Source: Methylobacterium oryzihabitans | GTDB lineage: Bacteria > Pseudomonadota > Alphaproteobacteria > Rhizobiales > Beijerinckiaceae | Reading direction: 5' to 3' | Assembly (NCBI RefSeq): GCF_004004555.2 | Contig: NZ_SACP01000011.1 | Location: 62,001-126,000 of the forward strand | DNA length: 64,000 bases | In this document: positions 15,536 to 25,091 of the stretch, piece after piece | Position numbering within the stretch: the first letter of the stretch is position 1 | How the letters are laid out: each line of letters opens with the position of its first letter | Translations under genes and position numbers: made by a program | Notes under the pieces: generated by a model | The model's input: the letters and a program-made list of their open reading frames with translations, nothing else | Databases searched by the model: none | Told to the model about the DNA's origin: nothing

Positions 15536-16753
15536 ATGACCGAGCGTCTCGTCGTCATCGGCAACGGCATGGCCTCGCTCCGCTTCCTGGAGCGGCTGAC
15601 CGAGGCTGCGCCCGGCCGCCACGACGTCACCTGCGTCGGCGCCGAGCCGGTCGCCGCCTACAACCGGGTGCTGCTGTCCTCGCTGCTCGGTGGCGAGGTC
15701 GACGAGGCCGCCTGCACCTTCCGCGGCCTCGACTGGTACGCCGAGCACGGCATCACCCTCGTCACCGGCGCGCCGGCGACCGCGATCGACACCGCCGAGC
15801 GAATCGTCCGGGTCGGCGAGGGGCTGGTGCTGCCCTACGACAGGCTCGTCCTGGCGGTCGGCTCGGTGCCGATCCGGCTGCCGAAGCCCGGCATGGACCT
15901 GCCCGGCGTCATCACCTTCCGCGACCTCGCCGACGTGGCGGCGATCCGCCGGGCGGCGGTGACGGGGGCGCGGGCGATCGTCATCGGCGGGGGCCTGCTC
16001 GGGCTCGAAGCCGCGGTCGGGCTCGCCCGGCTCGGCGTCGACACGACACTGCTGCACGTCATGGACCGCCTGATGGAGCGCCAGCTCGACCACGACGCCG
16101 CCGCGCTGGTGAAGGCCGCGATGGAGGCCCGCGGCGTGCGGGTGCTGCTGAAGGCCGACACCGCGGCGGTCGAGGGCGACGGCCGGGTCGAGGCGCTCCG
16201 CCTCGCCGACGGGACGGTGCTGCCGGCCGACCTCGTGGTGATGTCGGTCGGGGTGCGGCCCGCGACGGCGCTCGCCGCCGCCGCCGGGCTCGCGGTCGGC
16301 CGCGGCATCGCCGTCGACGACGCGATGCAGACCTCGGTGCCGGGCATCTACGCGCTCGGCGAGTGCGCCGAGCATCGCGGCCAGACCTACGGCCTCGTCG
16401 AGCCGGCCTACGAGCAGGCCGAGGTGCTGGCCCGCCACCTCGCCGGCACCCCGGCCGCCTATGCCGGCACCGCGCTCTCGACCAGCCTGAAGGTGTCGGG
16501 CCTGCCGGTCTTCTCCGCCGGCCTCGTCGACGTGCCGGAGGGCGCGGAGGCGGCGATCTGGAGCGATCCGGAGGCCGGCCTCTACCGCAAGCTCGTCATC
16601 CAGGACGGGCGGCTCGCCGGCGCGGTCTTCGTCGGCGACGTCGCCGAGCAGGGCTGGTGCAAGACCCTGATCCGCACCGGCGCGCCGGTGAGCCGCCAGG
16701 ACCGCGACGACCTCATGTTCGGGCGCCCCGCCCCCCAACCCCTCGCAGCGTGA
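15536..16753 (+). CDS. NAD(P)H/FAD oxidoreductase, NirB N-terminal-domain type
   Basis: A 405-residue pyridine nucleotide-disulfide oxidoreductase-fold protein. The FAD-binding loop is VIGNGMASLRFLE, the NAD(P)-binding loop is IVIGGGLLGLEAAVGLA, and the second FAD motif is GIYALGECAEHRG. It matches the N-terminal half of NAD(P)H nitrite reductase NirB but ends before the [2Fe-2S] and sirohaem domains. The catalytic sirohaem protein is encoded separately by the next gene. It likely supplies electrons for nitrite or nitrate reduction in the cytoplasm. It starts eight bases after nrtD. Confidence 0.82.
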   Translation: MTERLVVIGNGMASLRFLERLTEAAPGRHDVTCVGAEPVAAYNRVLLSSLLGGEVDEAACTFRGLDWYAEHGITLVTGAPATAIDTAERIVRVGEGLVLPYDRLVLAVGSVPIRLPKPGMDLPGVITFRDLADVAAIRRAAVTGARAIVIGGGLLGLEAAVGLARLGVDTTLLHVMDRLMERQLDHDAAALVKAAMEARGVRVLLKADTAAVEGDGRVEALRLADGTVLPADLVVMSVGVRPATALAAAAGLAVGRGIAVDDAMQTSVPGIYALGECAEHRGQTYGLVEPAYEQAEVLARHLAGTPAAYAGTALSTSLKVSGLPVFSAGLVDVPEGAEAAIWSDPEAGLYRKLVIQDGRLAGAVFVGDVAEQGWCKTLIRTGAPVSRQDRDDLMFGRPAPQPLAA

Positions 16754-16764
16754 AGGAGCGAGCA

Positions 16765-18552
16765 ATGGCCCACGACTTCGACGCCGAGCAGAAGCGCTAC
16801 CTCGAAGGCTTCTCCCACGGCATCGCCGCGGTCCGCATGACCGGCGGCCTCGCGGCCGGCGGCGGCACCGCCGCGGCCCCGTCCGAGCCGACCGGGCCGG
16901 ACGCGATCCACATCAAGGCCCAGGACCGCACGGTCGCGGCGGGCGGCAAGCTCGCCGAGCAGGAGAAGTGGAAGCGGGCCGAGAACCCGTTCGAGGGCCA
17001 CAACCGCCTCATCACCGAGGCGGCGACCGGCAAGGCGCCGAAACCCGAGGACAATTTCCGCTGGCGCTATCACGGCCTGTTCTGGGTCGCCCCGGCCCAG
17101 AATTCCTACATGTGCCGGCTGCGCATCCCCAACGGCATCCTGCACCACTGGCAGTTCGCCGGCATCGCCGACCTCGCCGACGCCCATGGCGGCGGCTACA
17201 GCCACGTCACCACCCGGGCCAACCTCCAGGTGCGCGAGATCGCCCCCGAGCACGGCCAGCCGTTCCTCGACGGGCTGATCGACCTCGGGCTCACCGCCCG
17301 CGGCTCGGGCGCCGACAACATCCGCAACGTCACCGGCTCGCCCACCGCCGGCATCGACGCCCAGGAACTGCTCGACACCCGCCCGCTGGCGAAGTCCTGG
17401 CACAACTGGATCATCAACGACCGCTCGCTCTACGGCCTGCCGCGCAAGTTCAACGTCGCGTTCGACGGCGGCGGCGTGATGCCGGTGCTCGAGGAGACCA
17501 ACGACGTCGGCTTCCAGGCGATCGAGGTGCTGGAGGGGGCGGGCGTCGAGCCGGGCGTGTGGATGCGCCTCGTGCTCGGCGGCATCTCCGGCCACCGCGA
17601 CCTCGCCCGCGACACCGGCGTGGTCCTGCGCCCCGCCGACTGCAACGCGGTCGCCGACGCGATCATCCGGGTGTTCATCGAGAACGGCGACCGCACCAAC
17701 CGCAACAAGTCGCGGATGAAGTACGTCCTCGACGCCTGGGGCTTCGACAAGTACCTCGCCGCCGTCGAGGAGAAGCTCGGGCGCAAGCTCGACCGGGTCG
17801 ATCCCGCGCACGTCGCGCCGCGCAAGGCCACCGACCGCTTCGCCCATGTCGGGGTCCACCGGCAGGTCCAGCCCGGCCTGAACTGGATCGGCGTGGTGCT
17901 GCCGGTCGGCAAGATGACCACCGACCAGATGCGGGCGCTGGCCGAGATCTCGCGGGAATGCGGCGACGGCCAGATCCGCCTCACCGTGTGGCAGAACTTC
18001 CTCTTGTCCGGCGTGCCCGACGCGACGGTGGCCGAGGTCGAGGCGCGGGTCGCGGCGCTCGGGCTGACCACGCAGGCGTCGAGCATCCGCGCAGGCCTCG
18101 TCGCCTGCACCGGCAACCGCGGCTGCAAGTTCGCCGCCTCGGACACCAAGGGCCACGCCCTCAAAATCGCCGACCACGTCGAGGCGACGGTGACGGAGCT
18201 CGACGTGCCGGTGAACGTCCACCTCACCGGCTGCCACCATTCCTGCGCCCAGCACTACATCGGCGACATCGGGCTGATCGGCGCCAAGGTGGTGGTGAGC
18301 GAGGAGGGCGACACCGTCGAGGGCTACGACATCGTGGTCGGCGGCGGCTTCGCCGACAATCCGAAGATCGGCACCGAGATCTGGAAGGCGGTGAAGGCCG
18401 AGGACTGCCCCGGCCGGGTCGAGACCCTGCTGCGCGACTACCTCGACCACCGCACCGGCCAGGACGAGAGCTTCCAGGCCTACACCGCGCGGCGCGGCCC
18501 CGAGGCGCTCAGGGCGCTCGCCGAGACCCGGATGCTGGAGGCGGCGGAGTAG
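16765..18552 (+). CDS. nirA: Sirohaem nitrite reductase, NirA type
   Basis: A 595-residue assimilatory nitrite reductase with two repeated ferredoxin-like halves. The four [4Fe-4S]/sirohaem cysteines are Cys448 and Cys454 in CTGNRGC and Cys490 and Cys494 in CHHSC. Other family motifs are the HVTTRANLQVREI strand and NIRNVTGSPTAG. It reduces nitrite to ammonium with six electrons. The first 85 residues are an extension before the first ferredoxin-like domain. The start at 16765 has GAAGGAG upstream and lies eleven bases after the FAD component. Sirohaem comes from cysG at the operon end. Confidence 0.93.
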   Translation: MAHDFDAEQKRYLEGFSHGIAAVRMTGGLAAGGGTAAAPSEPTGPDAIHIKAQDRTVAAGGKLAEQEKWKRAENPFEGHNRLITEAATGKAPKPEDNFRWRYHGLFWVAPAQNSYMCRLRIPNGILHHWQFAGIADLADAHGGGYSHVTTRANLQVREIAPEHGQPFLDGLIDLGLTARGSGADNIRNVTGSPTAGIDAQELLDTRPLAKSWHNWIINDRSLYGLPRKFNVAFDGGGVMPVLEETNDVGFQAIEVLEGAGVEPGVWMRLVLGGISGHRDLARDTGVVLRPADCNAVADAIIRVFIENGDRTNRNKSRMKYVLDAWGFDKYLAAVEEKLGRKLDRVDPAHVAPRKATDRFAHVGVHRQVQPGLNWIGVVLPVGKMTTDQMRALAEISRECGDGQIRLTVWQNFLLSGVPDATVAEVEARVAALGLTTQASSIRAGLVACTGNRGCKFAASDTKGHALKIADHVEATVTELDVPVNVHLTGCHHSCAQHYIGDIGLIGAKVVVSEEGDTVEGYDIVVGGGFADNPKIGTEIWKAVKAEDCPGRVETLLRDYLDHRTGQDESFQAYTARRGPEALRALAETRMLEAAE

Positions 18553-18562
18553 CGCGTACTTC

Positions 18563-18757
18563 CTCCTCTCCCCGCGGGCGGGGAGAGGGCTGTGCTCCCG
18601 TTCAGGGAGCGCAGCGAGCCCGCAGGGCGAGGGTGAGGGGGTGTCTCCGAAAGAGCCACATCCGTCGAGACCCCCTCACCCTCGCTCCGGCTTCGCCTCC
18701 GCTTGCCGCGCCTCCTGAACGGAGACGCGGCCCTCTCCCCGCCCGCGGGGAGAGGAG
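18563..18757. repeat. Long GC-rich extragenic palindrome (REP-like)
   Basis: The 260-base gap after nirA is nearly filled by an imperfect palindrome. The outer arms are CTCCTCTCCCCGCGGGCGGG and its complement at the right end; the inner arms contain GCGAGGGTGAGGGGGT against ACCCCCTCACCCTCGC. Such composite palindromes are common between genes in GC-rich Rhizobiales. It may protect upstream mRNA or attenuate downstream expression. Confidence 0.8.
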
Positions 18758-18811
18758 AAACCCGGCGCCTCACCGCCTGACGCTGACTGTCACTCACCTC
18801 CGGCAAGCTCC

Positions 18812-20419
18812 ATGACCCAGCACGTCACGCCCCCCCTCGTCCTGATCCCCGAATCCGCTCCGTTCAACGCCGACCAGCGCGCCTGGCTGTCGGGCTACTT
18901 CGCGGCCCTGCTCGGGCCCGCGATCGAGGGCGCGACCCCGATCACCGGCGAGGCGGCGGGTCCGGCGCTCGCCGACAACGGCGACGCGCCCTGGCACGAC
19001 CCGTCGATCGCGCTGCCCGAGCGGATGGACATGGCCAAGGACCGCTCCGAGCCGCAGAAGCTGATGGCCGCCATGGCCCAGCAGGATTGCGGCCAATGCG
19101 GCTACAACTGCGCCGACTACGCCAACGCGATCTTCCTCAAGAAGGAGGAGCGCCTGAACCTGTGCCAGCCCGGGGGCAAGGAGACCCTCCGGATGCTGAA
19201 GAAGCTCGACGAGGAATTCGGCGCCGGCGCCCCCGCCAGGCCGGCGGCCGAGGCCGGCGACGCCGCGGCGGCTCCGGCCGCGCCGACCGGCCCCTACGGC
19301 CAGTGCCGGGAGAACCCGGCCGAGGCGGTGTTCCTGTCGCGCCGGCGCCTCAACGCGCCCGGCGGCGAGAAGGAGACGTGGCACATCGAGATCGACCTCG
19401 CGGGCACCGGCATCGACTACGTGGTCGGCGACTCCCTCGGGCTGTTTCCGGCCAACGCCCCGGCGCTCGCCGACACGGTGATCGCCGAACTCGGCGCCCG
19501 GCCCGAGCGGGTGATCGCCACGAAGCTCGGCGAGAAGACCCTGCGCGAGCACCTGCTCACCAACTACGCCCTCGGCGCCGCCCCGGACGGACTTTTTCAG
19601 CTCCTCTCGCTCCTCACCTCGGGGGCGCAGCGCAGGAAGGCGCAGGCGCTCGCCAACGGCGAGGACCCGGACGGCGACATCGCCTATCTCGACGTGCTCG
19701 CCGCCCTGCACAAGTTCCCGGGCGCCCGGCCCGACGCCGAGGTCTTCCTCGAAGCCCTCGACGAGTTGCAGCCGCGGCTCTACTCGATCTCGTCCTCGCC
19801 CAAGGCCGATCCGGGGCGGGTCTCGCTCACCGTCGACGCGGTGCGCTACAGCCACCGCTCGCGCCTGCGCCTCGGGGTCGCCTCGACCCATCTCGGCGAG
19901 CGCCTGTCCGAGACCGCGAAGGTCAAGGTCTACCTCCAGAAGGCGCACGGCTTCGGCCTGCCGGCGGATCCGAACACCCCGGTCATCATGGTCGGCCCCG
20001 GCACCGGCATCGCGCCGTTCCGCGCCTTCCTGCGCGACCGCGCCGCCGACAGGGCGCCGGGCAAGAACTGGCTGTTCTTCGGCCACCAGCGGCAGGCGTC
20101 GGACTTCTTCTATCGCGACGAGCTGACCGCCCTGAAGGACCAGGGCGTGCTCACCCGCCTGTCGCTGGCGTGGTCGCGCGACGGCACCGAAAAAACCTAC
20201 GTCCAGGACCGGATGCGCGAGAACGGCCGCGAGCTGTGGCGCTGGCTGGAGGAGGGGGCGCACTTCTACGTCTGCGGCGACGCCAAGCGCATGGCCAAGG
20301 ACGTCGAGCGCGCGATCATCGACGTCGCGGCCCAGGAGGGCGGCAAGAACCCCGACGAGGCGGTGGCCTATTTCGCGGCGCTCAAGAAGGCCAACCGGTA
20401 TCAGGCCGACGTGTATTGA
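18812..20419 (+). CDS. Sulfite reductase flavoprotein (CysJ)-like reductase with N-terminal Fe-S motif
   Basis: A 535-residue FAD/NADPH reductase. The C-terminal 380 residues are a CPR/CysJ-type module: the FAD motif RLYSISSS, the NADPH loop VGPGTGIAPFRAFL, GHQRQASDF and the terminal YVCGDAKRM segment. Instead of a flavodoxin domain the N-terminus has Cys93, Cys96 and Cys101 (CGQCGYNC) and Cys118, a probable [4Fe-4S] site. Lying between nirA and nasA, it probably passes NADPH electrons to nitrate or nitrite reductase. A role with sulfite reductase is an alternative, but the context favours nitrogen assimilation. Confidence 0.82.
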   Translation: MTQHVTPPLVLIPESAPFNADQRAWLSGYFAALLGPAIEGATPITGEAAGPALADNGDAPWHDPSIALPERMDMAKDRSEPQKLMAAMAQQDCGQCGYNCADYANAIFLKKEERLNLCQPGGKETLRMLKKLDEEFGAGAPARPAAEAGDAAAAPAAPTGPYGQCRENPAEAVFLSRRRLNAPGGEKETWHIEIDLAGTGIDYVVGDSLGLFPANAPALADTVIAELGARPERVIATKLGEKTLREHLLTNYALGAAPDGLFQLLSLLTSGAQRRKAQALANGEDPDGDIAYLDVLAALHKFPGARPDAEVFLEALDELQPRLYSISSSPKADPGRVSLTVDAVRYSHRSRLRLGVASTHLGERLSETAKVKVYLQKAHGFGLPADPNTPVIMVGPGTGIAPFRAFLRDRAADRAPGKNWLFFGHQRQASDFFYRDELTALKDQGVLTRLSLAWSRDGTEKTYVQDRMRENGRELWRWLEEGAHFYVCGDAKRMAKDVERAIIDVAAQEGGKNPDEAVAYFAALKKANRYQADVY

Positions 20420-20456
20420 GGGCGGCGTCCTGCCTCCCCCTTTCCCGGACGACTGA

Positions 20457-20588
20457 AGCGACAGCGGAAGGAGATCCGGGAACCAGCACAAGACGTCGCG
20501 AAGCGTCTGCATGAGCGACGGCGCCGACACGCAGAGCCGCTTCGCGGCACGTCTTATGCTGGATCCCGGGTCGCATTCCGCTTTCGCT
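20457..20588. repeat. Intergenic element with ~50-base imperfect inverted arms
   Basis: The left arm 20457-20505 and right arm 20538-20588 are imperfect complements over about 50 bases, including AAGACGT-GCGAAGCG against CGCTTCGCGGCACGTCTT and CCGGGA against TCCCGGG, around a 32-base centre. It lies inside the nitrate operon between the CysJ-like gene and nasA. It could fold into a very stable RNA hairpin or be a small non-autonomous mobile repeat. The rest of the gap to 20712 shows nothing else. Confidence 0.75.
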
Positions 20589-20712
20589 GCATGCGCCCGG
20601 GACAGGGCGTGGTGGTCCTGAGGCCGATGCCCCGCCGCAACAAGCCTCTCCCTCGCGGGAGGGGCAGACCGCCAGCCCCCAACCCGTCCGGAGCGGGAAA
20701 GGCCAGAATCCC

Positions 20713-23394
20713 ATGAACCTGCACGTGCCGGATCTTGCCCCCGAGGCGCCGCCCGTCCGCACCACCTGCCCGTATTGCGGCGTCGGCTGCGGCGTCCTCG
20801 CGCGCCCGGACGGGGAGGGGGGCGCCCGGGTCGAGGGCGATCCCGACCATCCGGCCAATTTCGGCCGGCTGTGCTCCAAGGGCTCGGCGCTCGGCGAGAC
20901 GCTGTCCCTCGGCGACCGGGTGCTGCACCCGTCGATCGACGGCGCCCGCGCGACCTGGGATGCCGCCCTCGACGCCGTCGCCACGGGCTTTCGCCGCGCC
21001 GCCGCGGCGCACGGGCCGGAATCGGTGGCGTTCTACCTGTCGGGCCAGCTCCTCACCGAGGATTACTACGTCGCCAACAAGCTCGCGAAGGGCTTCCTCG
21101 GCACGCCGCACGTCGACACCAACTCGCGCCTGTGCATGTCGTCCTCGGTGGCGGCGCACCGCCGCGCCTTCGGCTCGGACACCGTACCGGGCTGCTACGA
21201 GGATCTCGACGGGGCCGACCTGCTGGTGCTGGTCGGCTCCAACACCGCGTGGTGCCACCCGATCCTGTTTCGCCGCATGCTCGACGCGCGGGCGAAGCGC
21301 GGCACCAGGATCGTCACCATCGATCCGCGCCGCACCCAGACCGGCGAGGAATCCGACCTCTTCCTCGGGCTGAAGCCCGGAACCGATTCGACGCTGTTCT
21401 CCGGGCTCCTCGTCCACCTCGCCGATCACGGCGCGCTCGACACGCGCTACGTCGCCGACCACACCGCCGGCTACGACCTCGCCCTGGAGCGCGCCCGCAG
21501 GATCGCCCCGAGCCTCGCCGCCACGGCGGACGCGACCGGACTCGCCGAGGACGACGTCGCGCGGTTCTTCGAGCTGTTCCGCACCACCGAGCGGGCGGTG
21601 ACGTGCTACTCGCAAGGGGTCAACCAGTCGGCCCAGGGCACCGACAAGGCCAACGCGATCATCAACTGCCATCTCGCCACCGGGCGGATCGGCCGGCCCG
21701 GCATGGGGCCGTTCTCGCTCACCGGCCAGCCCAACGCCATGGGCGGGCGCGAGGTCGGCGGGCTCGCCAACATGCTCGCGGCCCACATGCACTTCCTGCC
21801 CGAGGAGGTCGACCTCGTGCGCCGGTTCTGGGGCGCGCCCAACATCATCACCGGCGAGGGCATGAAGGCGGTGTCGCTGTTCGAGGCGATCGAGCGCGGC
21901 AAGATCCGGGCCCTGTGGATCATGGGCACCAACCCCGCCGTCTCGATGCCCCGGGCCGACCGGGTGCGGGCGGCGCTGTCCAGACTCGACACCCTGGTGA
22001 TCTCCGAGGCGATCGCCGGCACCGACACCCTGCGCGCCCGCAACGCCATCGTGCTGCCGGCGCTCGCCTGGGGCGAGAAGGACGGCACGGTGACCAATTC
22101 CGAGCGCCGGATCTCGCGCCAGCGCCGCTTCCTCGCGCCCCCGGGCGAGGCGAGGGCCGACTGGTGGGCGCTGGCCCAGGTCGGCCAGCGGCTCGGCTTC
22201 GCCAAGTCCTTCGCCTGGCCCAACGCCGCCGCGGTGTTCCGCGAGCACGCCGCCCTGTCGGGCTTCGAGAATGCCGGCACCCGCGACTTCGACCTGTCGG
22301 GCGTCGCCGAGATCACCGACGCCGCCTACGACAGCACGGCCCCGATCCAGTGGCCGCTGCCGCGCAAGGCGAAGAGCGGGCAGGCGCGGCTCTTCGCCGA
22401 GGGCGGTTTCTTCACCCGCGACCGGCGCGCCCGCTTCGTCGCCGTGCAGGCGCCGAAGCTCGCCGACGCCACCAGCGCGGCGTTCCCCTTACGGCTCAAC
22501 ACCGGCCGGGTGCGCGACCACTGGCACACCCTGACCCGCACCGGAAAGAGCCCGCGCCTCTCGGCCCACCGGGCGGTGCCGTTCTGCGAGATCCACCCCG
22601 ACGACGCCGCCGCCCACGGGCTCGCCGAGGGCGACCTCGCCCGGGTGCGCACCCCCTACGGCGCCGCGGTGCTGGAGGTCGTGGTCACGCCCGGCGCGCA
22701 GAAGGGCCTTCTGTTCGCGCCGATGCACTGGAGCGAGGCCAACACGTCGAGCGGGCGGGTCGGGGCGCTGGCCCAGGGCGCGGTCGATCCGGTCTCCGGC
22801 CAGCCCGAGCTGAAGGCGACGCCGGCCGCGATCGCTCCGGAGCCCTACCGCTCGCGCGGCTACCTCATCACCCGCGACCCGGTCGAGGCGCCCCAGGGCT
22901 GGTGGTGGGCGCGCGCGACCCTGGAGGGCGGCACCGGGCTCATCTTCGCCACCCAGGAAGGCGCCGCCGAGGCCGGGGCCCTGATGCAGGCGCTGTTTCC
23001 GGGAGCGAGCCTGAGCCAGTACGCCGACCCGGCCTGCGGGGTCTATCGCTGCGCCGCCTTCGAGGACGGCCGGCTCGTCGGCGCGATGGCGCTGGCGCCG
23101 GCCGCCGAGCGCCCGTCCTGGGACGCCGCCAAGGCGTTCTTCCGCACCCAGGAGCTGCTGGAGCCGACGGCGCGCCGGGCGCTGATCTCCGGCCGGGCCG
23201 AGAGCGCCGGGACCGGGCCGCTGGTCTGCGCCTGCCACACGGTCGGGCTCGGAACGATCGAGGCGACGATCAAGGCCGGGGCGCACAGCGTCGAGGCGGT
23301 CGGCGCCGCCTGCAAGGCCGGCACGAATTGCGGCTCGTGCATCCCTGAGATCCGCAAGCTCCTGGCGGCGGCGCTTGCGCCGAGCCCGGCATGA
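20713..23394 (+). CDS. nasA: Assimilatory nitrate reductase catalytic subunit
   Basis: An 893-residue molybdopterin enzyme. The N-terminal [4Fe-4S] cysteines are Cys19, Cys22, Cys26 and Cys54 (CPYCGVGC...C). Bis-MGD-binding domains follow, including GSNTAWCHPI, YSQGVNQS, GRPGMGPFSLTGQPNAMGGR and the C-terminal cap domain. The last 65 residues carry a BFD-like [2Fe-2S] domain (CACHTVGLG...CGSC), present in many NasA proteins that receive electrons from a flavoprotein. It reduces nitrate to nitrite in the cytoplasm; there is no Tat signal. cysG overlaps its stop by four bases. Confidence 0.95.
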   Translation: MNLHVPDLAPEAPPVRTTCPYCGVGCGVLARPDGEGGARVEGDPDHPANFGRLCSKGSALGETLSLGDRVLHPSIDGARATWDAALDAVATGFRRAAAAHGPESVAFYLSGQLLTEDYYVANKLAKGFLGTPHVDTNSRLCMSSSVAAHRRAFGSDTVPGCYEDLDGADLLVLVGSNTAWCHPILFRRMLDARAKRGTRIVTIDPRRTQTGEESDLFLGLKPGTDSTLFSGLLVHLADHGALDTRYVADHTAGYDLALERARRIAPSLAATADATGLAEDDVARFFELFRTTERAVTCYSQGVNQSAQGTDKANAIINCHLATGRIGRPGMGPFSLTGQPNAMGGREVGGLANMLAAHMHFLPEEVDLVRRFWGAPNIITGEGMKAVSLFEAIERGKIRALWIMGTNPAVSMPRADRVRAALSRLDTLVISEAIAGTDTLRARNAIVLPALAWGEKDGTVTNSERRISRQRRFLAPPGEARADWWALAQVGQRLGFAKSFAWPNAAAVFREHAALSGFENAGTRDFDLSGVAEITDAAYDSTAPIQWPLPRKAKSGQARLFAEGGFFTRDRRARFVAVQAPKLADATSAAFPLRLNTGRVRDHWHTLTRTGKSPRLSAHRAVPFCEIHPDDAAAHGLAEGDLARVRTPYGAAVLEVVVTPGAQKGLLFAPMHWSEANTSSGRVGALAQGAVDPVSGQPELKATPAAIAPEPYRSRGYLITRDPVEAPQGWWWARATLEGGTGLIFATQEGAAEAGALMQALFPGASLSQYADPACGVYRCAAFEDGRLVGAMALAPAAERPSWDAAKAFFRTQELLEPTARRALISGRAESAGTGPLVCACHTVGLGTIEATIKAGAHSVEAVGAACKAGTNCGSCIPEIRKLLAAALAPSPA

Positions 23395-24890
23395 GCGCAC
23401 CTTCCGGTTCTGTTCTCTCTCCTCCGACGGTCATGCGTTCTCCCCGTTCCCCGCGCGAAACCCGCTCCCCCGGCCTCGACCCCCTCGCGGTGCTGCCGGT
23501 CTTCGTGACCCTCACCGGCAAGCGGGCGGTGCTGGCCGGCGCCAATGGCGGCGCGGCCTGGAAGGTGAAGCTGCTCGCCGCCGCCGGCGCCCATGTCGAC
23601 GTCTACGCGCCGGAGCCGACCGAGGAGATGCGGCTGGCACCAGCGGAGGCCGTGGCCGGCAGCGTCACCCTGCACGAGCGCGACTGGTCGCCGGCCGACC
23701 TCCAGGGCGTCGCCTTCGCCATCGCGGCGCACGAGGACGAGGGCGAGTGCGCCTGCTTCGTCGCGGCGGCGCGGGCGGCGGGCGCCATCGTCAACGCGGT
23801 CGACCGGCCTCACCTCTGCGACGTGTCGTTCGGGGCGATCGTCAACCGCTCGCCCCTCGTCGTCGGCATCTCGACCGAGGGCGCCGCCCCGGTCTTCGGC
23901 CAGACCGTGCGCGCCCGGATCGAGGCGATGCTGCCGGTCGGCTTCAAGGCCTGGGTCGGGGCCGCCCGCGACTGGCGCGCCCGGATCACCGAGCGCTACC
24001 ACGTCTTCGCCGAGCGCCGCGCCTTCTGGGAGCGCTTCACCGACCGTGCCTTCGCCGAGCCCGACCGGGCGCCGACCGAGGCCGACCTCGACGCGCTGAT
24101 CGCCGAGGCCGATGCCGGCCCCCGCGGCGGCAGCGTCGTGCTGGTCGGGGCGGGGCCCGGCGACGCCGAACTCCTCACCCTCAAGGCCCTGCGGGCGCTG
24201 CGCAGCGCCGACGTGATCCTGTACGACGACCTCGTGGCGCCGGAGATCCTCGACTACGCCCGGCGCGAGGCGCGCACGATGCTCGTCGGCAAGACCGGCC
24301 ACGGCCCGTCCTGCCGCCAGGACGACATCAACGCCCTGATGGTGTCGCTGGCCAGGACCGGCAAGCGGGTGGTGCGGCTGAAATCCGGCGATCCGCTGGT
24401 GTTCGGCCGCGCCGGCGAGGAGATCGACGCCTGCCGCGCCGCCGGGATCCCGGTCACGGTGGTGCCGGGCGTCACCGCGGCGCAGGGCGCGGCGGCCTCG
24501 CTGGCGATCTCGCTCACCCACCGCGACGCGGCGCGCCGGCTGCAATACGTCACCGGCCACGACCGCCGCGGCGCCCTGCCGGACGACCTCAACTGGGCGG
24601 CGCTCGCCGATTCCAGCGTCACCACCGTCGTCTACATGCCCAAGCGCACCCTGCGGGCGCTGCTTGCCCGGGCGGTCACGGAGGGGCTGCCGCCGGCGAC
24701 GCCGGCACTCGTGGTGTTCAACGCCACCCGGGCCGATCAGGCTCTGGTGGAGGGCTCGGCCGCGACGCTCGCCGACGCCGTCGAGGCGGCGGGCCTCGAC
24801 GGGCCGGCGATCGTGATGGTCGGGGATGCCCTCGGGCGCGGCGCGCGCAGCGCGGTGGTCGCCGAGGTGCTGGCGGTAGGGGCCGGCTGA
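23391..24890 (+). CDS. cysG: Siroheme synthase (multifunctional CysG)
   Basis: A 499-residue fusion. The N-terminal part (about residues 35-240) is the precorrin-2 dehydrogenase/ferrochelatase domain, with VLAGANGGAAWKV and NAVDRPHLCDVSFG. The C-terminal part (from about residue 245) is uroporphyrinogen III methyltransferase, with VGAGPGDAELLTLKA, RLKSGDPLVFGRAGEE and VVPGVTAAQGAAA. It makes sirohaem for NirA. The leader before residue 30 is Ser/Pro-rich, so the true start may be a little downstream, though the ATG overlapping the nasA stop implies translational coupling. Confidence 0.92.
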   Translation: MSAPSGSVLSPPTVMRSPRSPRETRSPGLDPLAVLPVFVTLTGKRAVLAGANGGAAWKVKLLAAAGAHVDVYAPEPTEEMRLAPAEAVAGSVTLHERDWSPADLQGVAFAIAAHEDEGECACFVAAARAAGAIVNAVDRPHLCDVSFGAIVNRSPLVVGISTEGAAPVFGQTVRARIEAMLPVGFKAWVGAARDWRARITERYHVFAERRAFWERFTDRAFAEPDRAPTEADLDALIAEADAGPRGGSVVLVGAGPGDAELLTLKALRALRSADVILYDDLVAPEILDYARREARTMLVGKTGHGPSCRQDDINALMVSLARTGKRVVRLKSGDPLVFGRAGEEIDACRAAGIPVTVVPGVTAAQGAAASLAISLTHRDAARRLQYVTGHDRRGALPDDLNWAALADSSVTTVVYMPKRTLRALLARAVTEGLPPATPALVVFNATRADQALVEGSAATLADAVEAAGLDGPAIVMVGDALGRGARSAVVAEVLAVGAG

Positions 24891-24911
24891 GGGCTTCCTC
24901 CCGGAGGTGTC

Positions 24912-24998
24912 ATACGGGTTCTGATTGATCTCTTCAGGCGATCCCTGCGGGATTGTGGCGATAGCTCTGCCACCGCTGACGCGATGCAAAAACCGGGT
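24912..24998. repeat. Degenerate copy C of the dual-hairpin repeat
   Basis: GTCATACGGGTT-TGATTGATC, then CGATCCCTGCGGGATTG and GCGATGC-AAAAACCGG, follow the layout of the first half of copy A and of the interior hairpin of copy B. The second hairpin and conserved linker are not recognisable, so it is a truncated or decayed copy. It lies 22 bases after cysG, at the edge of the AT-rich island. Confidence 0.55.
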
Positions 24999-25091
24999 CC
25001 TACGTCATCTGGTCAGCGCTCGAACCCTGGCGCTTGGACGCCTCTTGAAATAGAACCTTCACATATCGGCTGACCGACCGGAGCAGTGGAG

